Origin: Nautilus pompilius
Taxonomy: Eukaryota; Mollusca; Cephalopoda; Nautilida; Nautilidae
DNA: 64,000 bases
Direction: 5' to 3'
Assembly (NCBI GenBank): GCA_018389105.1
Contig: JACATO010002730.1
Span: 2,586,501-2,650,500, forward strand
The notes beneath the pieces were generated by a model, which had not been told where the DNA came from, did no database searches, and was given only the letters and a program-made list of their open reading frames with translations. Shown here piece after piece: positions 51,432 to 64,000 of the stretch (positions are counted from its first letter, which is position 1; the number at the start of each line of letters is the position of its first letter). Made by a program: the position numbers and the translations under genes.

Positions 51432-54400
51432 TTCGCAAAATTTCAAAATATATTCGTAAAGAGAAATAATTACGTTTAAATAATGAAGACATGATCTTGT
51501 ACCGAATGTCGAGGTCCATTTCACGAAGTACTGAAAGTTAAACAAGTAGATCAATGTTTTCATAGCTATATTTTACCAAAGTAAAAAAAAAAAAATAATA
51601 AAAAAGAGAACTATGTATGTAGACATTTATTGTTAAATTCATCAGTACTTCATCATTAACGATTGGTGTAAGAGAGAAAAAATCATGTCTGGACGCTCTA
51701 TTTATGAGATTTTTTGTTCTGGCTCACCAGTCTCTACAGGGAAGACTAGTCTGGCGAGGGAGCGCGGCGCTGCAGTTATCTGCTGAAGCTAACTTTATTA
51801 ATATTTTAACATTTAGTAAATCTGATTGGATTGAAAGTAAACAACTAAATAACTTTTGTTCTGACCGACCATTACTTACTAAAGAAGGAAGTTGACTTTT
51901 GGTTTTTCGCCTTAAGCATTTCCTTTGGGTTTTCCGGTTTTTGTTTACTATTGATTACTGTTGTAGAGCAAAGCTGACGGATTATCAAGTACTAAATTAA
52001 TGCGATCTGACTTCAATGCAACATTATATACGTGGAATGTTAATTATATTTAACAACAAGTGCCTCAGGACCTTAGGCTAACCTAAACTCGTAATATGTC
52101 ACGTAACTGTCTGAAAATGACTGTAGCGCACTCGATACATATTTCAATGTCTGCCATTATCTTATATATATTTTTCTTGTTACATGTGCATAAAATTAAC
52201 AATTAGTACACAATAAGAGCAAATATTTTAAAGGAATAAGTGGCACTCACCCGCGAATATTCTTAACATCGGTATTAAATGATATATTTAATATATTTAG
52301 CAGATTATATTTTCCGCAAGCAACAAAATGTCAGATTATTCTACCTTCGCAACTCACTTGTCTGGAAGATTCAGACAGTCGTATCGGTTGTGTTTTTTTG
52401 GTGGCCGTTATGCTTGAGCTTATTTTCCGACACACTGTTTATTAACTTGATCATTTCTTGCCATCTGAAGTAATTGACGGTAGTGCCTGTGTCTCTTTGA
52501 GGCGGTTATTTCGATAACTTATCTGAAAAATCTTCCATTCAAAAGCACTGTTGTTAGGCATTCGGAGAGTGAAGCTTTGGTTTATTTTGGTGCGGGTATC
52601 TGTCGACCTGGGTGGCAGAGCTGTTGAAATGTAGCTGTCATTTTTGAGTCAAAACAAATCCCAGCCATTACCAAATTTTTATCTATAATACAAATCGCAG
52701 CATAGAAAAGATCTAAAAAGAAGATAAGCCTTTGGAAAGTGAACAAATAATTTGGCTAAATATAAATGTCATTTCTATTCTAAATATTTGTCAAAAAAAC
52801 ACGTAAACAATACTTCTTTGCTAACATGTGTAGCATCAATAATTCTTAGTAACATTTTAAAACTATTTCCTTTTTTTTAAATCATACAAATCCGCAAATC
52901 TTTTGAACGAAAATAGCACATCTGCGCTTTCCTGCTTTTTAAATTTAAATTTGATTATATATGTTACTTTGTGCCTTATCGCCCATATAATGAAGGCTTC
53001 GGATTTACCGTTGAGGTATTACTGCTTTCTCCCTTGAGACTTCTATCATTTGTTGAGCCTAAATTAATGTAGAATTGGAAATATTATTGTTCTTTGTTTG
53101 CGTTGACTTACTATTTATTGCCACGAGTATTTTTATTATTTTCTTATAGCTTTGTTAATATTTTGCATTTTAAATCTAGAATACCCCTTACCATTAAGTT
53201 TATTTATAAAATGTATAAGATAAAATATACTAGGGAAAAAAAATCCGATACACCATTCTTTGTGATGATGTTATTTCTTCAAGTTTTTCCTATAATTATG
53301 GACCAGTGGACCAGCAAGTTATTTCTATCAATGTTAGATTTATTTCCAACTGGAAGCATGACACTATCGTATTTATCCGATATCATTTCTTACTATTAAT
53401 TTGAACAATTGCTTAGTAATATTATACTTAGGATTGGCATAATTATTTATGACAGTTATTACTTTGCTTGGCAGATGAACATGACACAAAAATTATATTT
53501 TTATAAGAAACAAAAACTGTGCATTATTGTCCTTTAAAAAGCTGATTTTGGAAATTACAAAAAGTATATAAATGAGGAAAACTCTGACCTTTATTTTGAG
53601 ATAATAGGCGGAACATTTTCGCTTGGTTATGCTGTTTGTACAAAATTTAGCAGCTTGAGAGGAAAGGAAATGTATGGGCTGACCTTTCTAATGTATACTT
53701 CAGAACTTGTTTTGTAAGTTAAATAAACTGTCTTGCTGCGTTTCCAATAATTATAGCTCGGTCAGTCAAGTTTAAACCATTAATGAATTATCTTACTGCC
53801 ACGATAAGGCAGCATCCTGTAAACGCTAGTTTAAATGAAACCTAAAGGATTTATTTTTTGCCTTTGCAAAAATTCAAATCGGACAACGCCTGTCTCTGGA
53901 GGTTGATTATGTACATGCATTATACATTTCACTAATTAGGCTCCTTGCCAACCATTTAAAGTATACTGTAATGGTAATAGACAGATACAAAAAGCCCTCA
54001 TGGCTTATACGAGTTCCTCCAGGAATTGAGATGTGTTCATCTGCGCGTTTCTTGATCTAAGCATCACTGACTGCGCCAAACGTTTGCCGTTAACTACTTA
54101 TACGAATCATTCACAGAATAAATACTTCTTAATATCAGCTCCCAGTCTAGACTTATAGAACATGAAGTCAGGATAATTACTTGTTTATATCCTAAAAATA
54201 AATTCAACTGTTTTAGGATTATTAATATATATTTTAATAATTCAATAAAGTTTATAAAGCAGTCAGAATAATTTCACTATTTCACTGATGTCAGATTAGG
54301 ATCCAGATTGAAATAAAAAAGGTTTCGATATTTGGTAATCTTGGAATACCATGTTTTAAATAGGCACCAGACAAGAACACAATGTATAAGATTTATTGGT

Positions 54401-55274
54401 AAGAAATGTGTAATAACAAAACGCGTATTAAGAGTGAACTTGAAAGGATATTCAAATATTTCCTTTCTTTTGCACTATTTAAAAGCATATTTATTTTCAA
54501 CTTTTTACACAATAAATTGCCTTACAATATTAATTGATAAAGGTGATCTTTACGTAGGTGATCGCACTGTTTTAGTTTTCTGCAATAATATTCAAACATT
54601 TTGGCCCACCTTAGAATCTTTAAAATTTTCCTTGACAGTCTCCAATTAAAACTGCTCAATTTGCATAATTATGTTACCATAACGTTCTCGAGTGCATGCG
54701 CCTTAGTGGCCGACCACATATTTAATGACATAATGACCAAAATTGTGAATGTGTTAATCTGAAATGTAATATGTAAATAGATGGTTTCCGAGAAAATCTT
54801 AGAAATTATGACATAATGTGTGACTTTGTTAGAAGTATTCAAACAATAATAAACATTTAGAAGTGGTCATAGATAAAGCTATATGAGCGTAGATTTGAGG
54901 ATAATTTTGATAAATTTCTGAGGTGATGCAAATATTTTGGTGTAGCTGTATACTGTCAAACTACAACATTCGAACTTCGTCCTTTTCACGACGATGTTAT
55001 AACTGATAAGTCCAAGAATACAAAATTATATTTCATATATATACATAATATGATATAGGTAACGCATATATGTATGTGAAAAAATCTTTTGATTTAAATA
55101 TGTTGCATAAAAAAAGTTTAGATGAGTTTCTATAATCAGTAGCTTTTTACTTTAATGACGTACAATTTACATTTGGATTCTTTCTTTTCTAATGTTTTTT
55201 AATAGAATGGTTTCCCTAAACGCTTACCTTATTCAAAATTTTATATAAAAACCTCTGCTACTAATACTATTACC
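51432..55274. other. AT-rich non-coding stretch
   Basis: GC-richer patches at 51715-51785 (with AGCGCGGCGCTGCAG) and 52540-52640 hold nothing I can name. The open frames of about 100 codons at 53094-53399 and 54332-54649 have AT-driven composition and no motif. Confidence 0.5.
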
Positions 55275-55415
<141 letters not shown>

Positions 55416-56342
55416 CTCTTGCTTCTATTATTTTTATTTGATGGACGATTATCTATGCGTTATTAAGTTGAAAACAAAGATCATATTCAACTTTCTTAAT
55501 TTGGAGAAAAGGTTAAAATGTCAAGCCAAGTATTATCAGAACTCTGATTAACTTGGAAGAAACAGCCATAACAACGATCGATTTGCTACTTCCGCTTTCC
55601 ACGAAGAATTATCTTTTCCAATTCCATAATTGGTTTGCTCGAACTAGCTCGATATACGATCTTTTTCTGCATTTCATGTCAATATACGAAGTAACGGAAA
55701 GGAATTTTTGCCGTACATTACGGATTCCTGTCATTCGCGAACTACTACAGAAAATAATGTTTTTTTTGGAGATTCTTAAATGTACTTTCAAAAATAGGGA
55801 AAATAAACTAACGCATTCTGTTTACAAACAAATAATACTATATCTCAAAGAAATCCCTGTTTTTGAGATCCCTTCATTGGAATGTTCTTAGATTTAAAAG
55901 CTTATTTTAATCTCCATCCCATTCTGTTTTCACATTCAACTCAGTTTATCATCCCCGATGGACCGTGACTTGTATTCTGTAGTAACTCGACAATTCAAAC
56001 ATTTAAAACAATTCGTCTTACCCTGAAAAAACAACCCGTAATAACTAAGCAATTCCTTATCGATAAAACAAATTAGCTATTAATCACCCTGTGAAATAAA
56101 CAGAGGGAAGACCCGGCTTGAAACTAACAGTGGCAAGTTGTAACACTGCCAATGCGTCGTAAATAAGTGTAAGGTATTGGCAATATTTATGTCCTGCGGA
56201 AAGGCTTTACTCAATTCATTTCTTATAGGAATTAATTAAAAGGAACGCCACCGATATTCCTCACAATGAAAGTGGTTCTATATTTACACCACGAAGGTTA
56301 TTATCTACCTGTTGAGATATTCAGTTTTAATTTCCACCCGCT

Positions 56343-56462
56343 TGACTCAGACTATTTGCCTTTTGGTGCTTTTGGCGCTGTATGACGTCGAGATTGAGAG
56401 CGTGAAGCGTTCAGTCCGTGCGCGACACTGTATTGTCTCAGGACCTGCATGTTTTGCAGGTT
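56343..56462. promoter_or_regulatory. Patch with AP-1-like and CRE-like motifs and a 7-bp hairpin
   Basis: TGACTCA (AP-1 consensus) lies near 56344, TGACGTC (CRE-like) near 56382, and ACCTGCA-TGTTT-TGCAGGT forms a perfect hairpin at 56443-56461. The patch is rich in CpG for this window. Motifs this short can occur by chance, so an enhancer-like role is only a suggestion. Confidence 0.2.
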
Positions 56463-57467
56463 ATCCATGAGAGGTTGGTTGTAGAAAAATGTAGATAATA
56501 AATATTCTGGTCAATAAATTAATACGTACGGTATTTGTTCTGTTTATTCAAATTAAATACTAATAAAATATCCATAGTCAAATCAGAAAAAAATAAAGCG
56601 GCATTTTTGTTGTTCACTATCCAGAGAAAAGTGGCTTTCGATAAGAACTGCGTGTCTTTTGTCTCCGCCATTTAACTCCAATGCTGCTCTATCAACGATG
56701 AAAGATTTTTAATAATTCGGTACATTACTTTTGTACAACCAAGACCCTGTTAATATAAATAAAATAAATATAAAACTATGCAAAAATTTCAAAATTTTTC
56801 TTTGGATTTTATTCTAGAACTAAAATATTCATTTTAGAACTAGGTAACACAACATTAATGCTCCAGATTCATGGTGTTTTACAGAATGAGCTGGACCAGA
56901 TTGGTTGGGAAGTTTCGAGAAGCGTCATCCAAATTCATCAATCAGGGTATCTGAAGCTACCAGAATGATCGCTTGAACCTAGCTTTAACAGGGAAAATTT
57001 TGAAGTTCTATTTACTTAAAGGTTTTTATCTAACTTGGTACACAACAAAAGTCACTGTTTATGTATATCCAGTAACTTTAGTGCTACTATTTACCCCGAT
57101 GTGCGTTACAACTTGAAGTAAATTGTAACATTTTAACAGAAAATTCTGTGAATTCTGCTGAAGATTTATTTACTATTTCATCATAATAAATAATATGTGA
57201 TTGGCTCCTTGTTCTAGTTATTTATAATATTTGATGAACCATAATCTACTTACAAAGTTCGAATATCAAATGTATCTGTTTGAAAAGTGTTACAACCGTT
57301 CCTGTTCTCCCCTGAATATATATACACATATTTTATTTCACATTTTAAGAACGGAAATACATGCGTTTTTTTTTATATACAGTCGGTCGTAATCGGCTCG
57401 ATTTGTGTACCACCTTGGCACCTTTTTATTGATTTTCTTTACTAGCCGGCCATTTGGGTTTCCTCCC

Positions 57468-57495
57468 ACAACTAAAAAAGAAGAGTTTTAGTTGT
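57468..57495. repeat. 10-bp perfect stem-loop
   Basis: ACAACTAAAA (57468-57477) pairs with TTTTAGTTGT (57486-57495) across an 8-base purine loop. It sits inside a GC-richer patch (57370-57660) that may be a repeat fragment. Confidence 0.7.
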
Positions 57496-57923
57496 ATTTC
57501 GTGTACGTGTAATGGAGGTTATACGCTTCAAGAGTAACGTTTGACTACTTTGCACTTTGATGACCTCTAAACAGGTAAAATGCTCTAATCGTATCTAGTA
57601 GCATGCTTGATCATCAAGGCTGATTCATATTCTACATCGTCTAGCTCACCACTGTGAAGTGTTCTTAAACTTTAAGCGTAAATTTACAAAGAAGCAAAAG
57701 AAAGCACATTTTTAAATGTTAAAATATTTTTAAATGTTTGTTAATCTTCTAAAATAATATTAAAATATTAAAATATTTTAAAGAACTCAGGTGGTACATT
57801 TGTTTAATTAATGAAAGAAGTCGATGCAGTAGTAAAAAGTGAACTTACAGTTAGTTAAAGAAATAATTTATTAATAAAATAATATAATCTATACAATGAA
57901 TTTACAGTGTATTGCTTTTTCTG

Positions 57924-58169
57924 CTATAAGTTAGGAAATACAAACACTACTAATAGATGCGGTACTCCGGCGATAATTCTAATTTTAATCCCGGTGGAGA
58001 ATTGCTCGGTTTGGCTGCATGATTCTTCTAAATTTTTTTCTCCAGTCAGCGCATGGGTATTCCTGGACACTATGGTTCCTGTCACATCCAAAAGAAGTCT
58101 ATCGGCGATATTGATTCTGAGGCAGACAATACCCCTTACTAATTTCACTCTAGAAAGGTAACTCAACTC
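57924..58169 (-). other. Candidate terminal exon, unrecognised
   Basis: On the minus strand a clean acceptor (TTATTCCCTTGCAG) ends at 58170. The frame then runs open from 58169 to TAG at 57924, about 81 codons. It starts ELSYLSRVKLVRGIVCLRIN and contains TGTIVSRNTHALTGEKNLEE. Composition is less AT-biased than the flanks. The opposite strand is also open over 57907-58161, which weakens the case. No domain is recognised. Confidence 0.2.
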
Positions 58170-59380
58170 CTGCAAGGGAATAATACTTATTAGGAATAAG
58201 AGTAGTAAGTTTAAAAAAAAAAATATGCACAATCATATGTGGACACTGTTGAAATCCATATATGCTTCCTATTGGAGAATAAAAAAATATTATTTTCCGG
58301 TAACAGTTCTTAATAAATCAGTTATACATTCATTATTATGTATGATGTTTTTTCTTGCTTCAGAATTATTTAGAAAGATTTTTAACTTTCTTTATACCCC
58401 ATTCACATAAAATAAGTGGCATTTATCTTATATGGAGGTTGTCTTGCGAACTCAAATGGATCAACTTTCCTTAAATGTTATCAAGTCAATAAATGTTTTT
58501 TGAGAATGTACAAAAACGTTTAGATTACATTATTACCATTCCATTTTGCATAATCAGTGTTATTATTACTCGTTTCCATTTTTAAAATGTACAACACAGC
58601 TATAATTTTAGATGTTTATTATTTTAGAGCAAATACTACTTATCCACATAAGCAAAGTAGATTATCTGATAATTGCACATTTTCGTCATTATTATTTGAA
58701 CACTATATTGTAGGTTTTTTAAGCACATTTATTCTGTAATGCACTTACGATAACTACGATAGCAATAATTAGCTAGTCATGGTTTACAGAGAACGTTTCC
58801 AGTTATTTCTTCAGTATTTTGATGTTATTTACAGCCATTTTAAATTTTCACCGTCCTGCAAGAAGCTGCAATAAATGCTCTGTGACGTTTATATCCGGAG
58901 TCTGTAAACTGATGTATTCAATATTTACCTTTCAGTCTGTGGTAGATCTAGACGAATGACATTTTCCCCCTTCCTGTTGGTAGAATAATTAAGTTGAACG
59001 ATCCCTTTGTTATTTTACAAAGAATTCCAAAAGATAGATGTGAAGCAAGCAGAAATTAGATGATCATTAACAAATGCAAGATCTCTGAAATGCCCATCCA
59101 CACTATTGTTCAATATCTTCGTTGAAGGAGCCGGTTGCATACATATAGGATCAAAATATTCTTGCCAGCATCTCCTCAAAACCCGTGTGCATTTAGACAA
59201 AGTTTTTCAACATTTTTCATCTGTAAAAGCCTACGATCAGCCGATATTCAAGTAGGTTGCCAGTATACTTGATGCAGTATGCAACAAGATGGTCTGTAAT
59301 CATATCTCACTCCAGTAGCTTTCGCCAAACAACATACAAAGATTTTACAATCTACGCAAGAAGCATTGCACAGTGGATTG
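58170..59380. other. AT-rich non-coding stretch
   Basis: No gene recognised. The 61-codon minus-strand frame at 59015-59200 (CTRVLRRCWQEYFDP in the N-terminal part) lies in a slightly GC-richer patch but matches nothing known to me. Confidence 0.5.
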
Positions 59381-59567
<187 letters not shown>

Positions 59568-61188
59568 TCTAGTGAAAGAGATGGGTGAAGATCTTTGTAA
59601 ATATGACAGTAGATTATTCATGCTAAACAGAGAAATTATTTGATTTGCATTACATACATATGTCCCAAATCAGTGGTGAGATATCATATCAGCTGAACCT
59701 CTTTGGACGGCCACTTCGCCAACCAAGATTATACGTGAAGGGCCAAAGAAAGTTTTTGTAATATTATTATATAAAACGATTAATATATCTTATTTAAAGT
59801 AAAAATGTGAAATTTAATCAAGATATATTTATTCATTTATAAACAATGTATATAAACAAAAAACATAAAAACTAATCTAAGTTTAATGAGATTTTTTCCT
59901 GCTTAATTTCGAAGAGATTTTACATGTTGCTATTAAATTTACGTTTATTATTATTAATATTTAAACATAAGTTTAACTCATTTCATTTCAACTGTTTAGG
60001 TTAAATTATTAAAACGAGTTTTAATTTCAATACGTACCATCATATAGAACAAAATTCAACTGAATTTCAGTTAAGCACTATTACAAGTTCAGTGTAGAGA
60101 AGAAGAAAGCATTTCTTTTCTATCTTGACAGAAGCACAGTTGAAATTTCCAGAAAATATAAAATTGCGTAATCTCAATCTTTCAATAAAAATTAAACATA
60201 TCACGGTTAAATGTTTAATGGTTTATTCTAATTTATTTTTCCTTTTTAAGTGTGTTAAACTACTGTATTTTTATAACATAAAATCAAAAGTGTCTTCTTT
60301 TAACGTCAATGTTAAATTATATCGGAAAAATTAGTCGATTTCAAATGCAAATTGCATAATTTTTCTTTTCAGTCGAATATTTAGTAATTAGGTTTTTATT
60401 TTATTTTAAATCAAAATAGGTAAGTTGTATCCTTTATAATTTAAAAACCTACAAATATTTGAAATAAAAATAATTTAAAATATGTTTTATTGCTTATTTA
60501 GCTTCATTACCTCACTATTTTGATTTTGATTTTAATTTATAAATTTAGCTATATATTAGTATATCGCCACAATTTTGTTTCACTGAACCTGACTGAAAAA
60601 TTCTTCCATTTACTGCGTTATAAAGACAGGGAAGTTCATGTTTTCACATCGTCGATAGAAAGTTTTTATGTGATATTTTCTGTCACTTGCTAACAACTAT
60701 AAGATTTGTGTAACGCTTACTGCAACTAAGACGTCTTAGTAGTTTTAGTCTGTTCAGTTATTTTATTTTTAAATTAATAACATATTTACACGTATTTTAT
60801 GTTATATTCAGAAATTATAACATTATAGATTTTAAATTGCCAAATCTAGACTGCTTATTTTCAATTGATTTGTTCATTCTTTAAATATATGTAAATTGAA
60901 AAGTTGGAACTGACGTGGTTAGTCTTCGAGTTGTTTATTAATTTTAAAGCCAAATGAAAGATTTGTTATTATTAATGACACTTTTGGTTGTTATTGTTAT
61001 TAAATACAGATATTTATCACCGTGTAGATACGAACATTTGATGTAGATAAGTACAAGTTCCCCAAATTCTCATTCTCATTTACACCCATGAATCCGAAGC
61101 ACTAGAGCAAGAGATTTGGTCAGATATGTTTTAGCTACTACATAAGCTCTAAAATCTATCTTTGAATAAAATAACGCGATTCCAATAG
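59568..61188. other. AT-rich non-coding stretch
   Basis: Nothing recognised. Confidence 0.5.
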
Positions 61189-61213
61189 TTATATATATAT
61201 GAGAGAGAGAGAG
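61189..61213. repeat. (TA)n(GA)n compound microsatellite
   Basis: About six TA units followed by six or seven GA units. Confidence 0.9.
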
Positions 61214-63378
61214 GAAAATTTTATTGCATGCAAAGACCATGAAAAAGGTTTCTTCATAATGGCCTAAATTAATGTTCGATTCTTTTTTATATGCGATGTT
61301 GGTTGGTATTATATTGTCAGCAACTATTCGAAAAGAAAAGAAAATAATAAGATTTTTTTAAAAATATATTAAAATGTTTAATGTTTATATTAATTTTTAA
61401 TATCCATATGAATTTGGAATATCAAGTAATTTTTATTTACTCTTTAATAAGATTAAGGAATGAAATTATAAGTATTATTAATAGTTGATTTTCACTAAAG
61501 AGAAAACCAAGACCAAGTAAACAAATGAATTAAGAAATCGACACATTAAATAGCAAAACAAATAAAATTAAAGACAAAACTTTATATTTATTCCGAAATC
61601 ACTGGAATTACACTACCCGTTGTAGATTACACTTGAACAGCTTTCGGATGAAATAGTGGAACATGAGATTGTAAATGTTTTGAAATTGCTGAAAATCATG
61701 GAAGAATTTTGGAGCTATTGACCTATTTTCGGCACATGACTGTTTGTCGAAATATCAACGGGATTTTATAATTACAAAGATAGCGATTAATCAGTTGTTG
61801 AGTTTACTCTATTAACTATAAATCAATGTGGAACATCCACTCATGAATATAGAAACACGAGCCATTATTTTCACCTCTACATCTTTGAGCTTAGTAACAG
61901 ATTGATTTACGAACTACTCACGTTACTTTTGAAAATAAAGCCTTTTTCGGCACCCAAACCACGACTCATTCGTAAACATTGTATTTTCAACACTTTAATT
62001 ATTAGAACTAATGGAAAAAGATATAAGCCCAAATTTGAAAAATACCATTACATTTTTTACTTCAATGTACTAATATGCAAACCCTGTTTCTTTTGTTTCT
62101 CTCTTTTCAAACACCAATTTTCTTAGCACATCCACAGCTCCAAATTTGCTTTTACTTGAAAACTCCCCGAAGAGTTATAGCGTTGTATGTGTTAATGGTA
62201 GCAATTTGAATATGGTTTCGTAATCGGCCATAAAAACTCTTAATAAATCCGACATCCTATAATAGTTGATCCGTGCAAAAAGAAATAGGTCGTTTATACT
62301 AGAAACAATCTAAAATTGATAATACATTGAAGACTGTTCTAAATTTTTCTGACCGATTTTGTTTCTCTACCTTATTGTTGTAGCTCTTCGGCCATAATAT
62401 TGGCTCTTTCGCATTTGCCTAATAAAATAGACAGCAGAAATTTTCTGCATACTACAATTTGCATTAGCTAAATTAACAAACAATATGAAGCGTTTTGATA
62501 CAGAAAGAAAATTAACTAAGCTAAAAATTATTACTGTAACTTTGTGGAATGTTATTACTATCTTCGGATAATAATAATAACATGACGAAAGATATAGAAT
62601 TCAGGTTTCTTCAACATGGATGAATTTATGACCTGTGAAGAATTTTAAAAGAAAAAGTGCTCTTCATTTTCTTTATTCGAAAATTTATGACCGTTCTCAA
62701 TATGATGATACAGTTAAATATCAAATGGATAAATTTAAATAACATCATGGATAAAATTCATATATGCCAACTTTCTTTTTCATGACATAAAAAGTACCAA
62801 TCTTAAAAAATATTTGTCAATAAAGATCATATTTTAGTCAATAACATATATGACTACGCTAGAAATTTATTAATTAAATCTTTGTGTATGCAAAAATTAA
62901 AACCTTGTATATTACTTACTTTTAAGAATTAGCTTAATGTTTTAAATTAACTGAAGCTAAATTGTACTAATTAAAAGTCCTTAATAATAGCGATAAAATC
63001 AAAATAAATCATTAAAATGAGCATCTGTAAATAGAATAGGTATATTTAAATTCTTTTGAATCGCCTACATTTCTAATGTTCATTCTGACGTGCAACCTCA
63101 TAAAAAATGCACAAGAATAACAAAGATTATAAAATGTTTGACGTTAATACTTACATTTGAATATGCTAGAAATTATTATACGTCTTTAGGATAGCGTTAA
63201 TGGCTTCCGAAGTATAAAATGAATATCGGTACAACTATGAACTTTTGATAATGTTTGAAAGTGCTCATATCCTTTAAAAAATAACAGCTGCTGTTTTGTA
63301 GCAAGAAATATCTGTTGTTGCTTTTATTCACTTTTCACTTCATTGTTTCTAATTTTGTTTCGCGTATGGTAAACTCGT
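61214..63378. other. AT-rich non-coding stretch
   Basis: No gene or element recognised. The 74-codon frame at 61902-62126 has no known motif. Confidence 0.5.
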
Positions 63379-63425
63379 GCGCGAGCGAGCGAGAGAGAGA
63401 GAGAGAAAGGGAGAGAGAGAGAGAG
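63379..63425. repeat. (GCGA)n/(GA)n microsatellite
   Basis: Starts with GCGC and GAGC units and continues as GA repeats with an AAGG interruption. Confidence 0.92.
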
Positions 63426-64000
63426 TATATCGGGCATTTCAATGAATATTAAAAGCCCAACAAGTAGAAATTGTATAAAACATAAAATGCTATCTATATC
63501 TTTTAGTTTAAATATTTATCTTCTTTCCATTTGATTGTGTGTTTTTTTTCAATGATAGAATACCAATTTTAAGGAATTAAGGTTTAACGATTACAGGGAC
63601 AACAAACGATAGAGATAAGAATGAAGAAATAAAGGAATTATCTGATTATTTTAAAATACGGTTTTTGTTTATGTATAATATAATAAACTATTTAAATATT
63701 TTATAAATAAAGAACCAATAGCGATGTGTTTTCATTTATACTAAAAGAATTGAAAAAAATCCGTCCAGATATGATTATCGTGATACTATTTTCAGTCAGA
63801 TGTCATCTGAACGTTTCTGGTAGCTAAATATCGTTTTTATACTATCATTTATCATTTTAAAAAATTTAAGACGTAATATGGTTTGCATTGTCATTTTTAT
63901 ATATATGTTTAAAACCCAAAATATGTCTTATTTGTATGGAATTCAATACTAAAAAGAGAAAATCTAAATGTTTTTACTAACTGAGCTTTTTTGCATCATT
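63426..64000. other. AT-rich non-coding stretch
   Basis: Nothing recognised up to the window end. Confidence 0.5.

Noticed and set aside
55553..55891. 112-codon open frame on the plus strand
   Set aside because: No recognisable motif, no splice or promoter support, and chance-level length. The minus strand is open over the same place.

Overview
The window looks like AT-rich, gene-poor nuclear DNA from an animal. By eye roughly one third of bases are G+C, stop codons are dense in all frames, and no bacterial-style genes, rRNA, tRNA or CRISPR array are visible. Long (AAT)n arrays, AG/TA microsatellites and decayed Tc1/mariner/pogo transposons make up everything that can be identified firmly. 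A large intronic or intergenic block of an invertebrate genome fits best. A mollusc such as a cephalopod is my guess from the repeat style only, and I hold it weakly. No host protein-coding gene can be named.

Layout: 1-10.7 kb is AT-rich non-coding DNA with AG and AAT microsatellites and a GC-richer patch near 0.5-0.75 kb. At 10,747-12,385 lies an almost complete Tc1-type transposon. It has 30-bp terminal inverted repeats, flanking TA dinucleotides, a second inner repeat about 200 bp in from each end (IR/DR architecture) and a DD34E transposase on the minus strand broken by a stop and frameshifts. At 14.93-15.18 kb a run of perfect short hairpins stands out. At 19.36-20.06 kb (minus) and 27.37-28.26 kb (plus) are two much older Tc1-type transposase relics, each from a different lineage than the first. 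Both are recognisable only by piecing together motifs across frames.

At 33,005-34,283 a 1.28-kb mariner element has 26-bp inverted repeats, flanking TA and a dead transposase on the minus strand. It is followed by two long AAT/ATT arrays in opposite orientation (34.5 and 35.5 kb). At 43,880-44,069 is a 190-bp pogo/Tigger-like MITE with a 13-bp perfect internal stem. The rest, to 64 kb, is AT-rich sequence with composite trinucleotide arrays at 39.3, 51.2, 55.3 and 59.4 kb, a few GC-richer islands, and some weak exon-like or promoter-like candidates at 48.6-49.5 kb and 57.9-58.2 kb.

The transposon copies differ in decay (two with readable ends, two without), so the locus records several separate invasions by Tc1/mariner-superfamily elements. 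None of the transposases can be functional as read here. I found no convincing new coding system. The most unexplained structure is the hairpin cluster near 15 kb.
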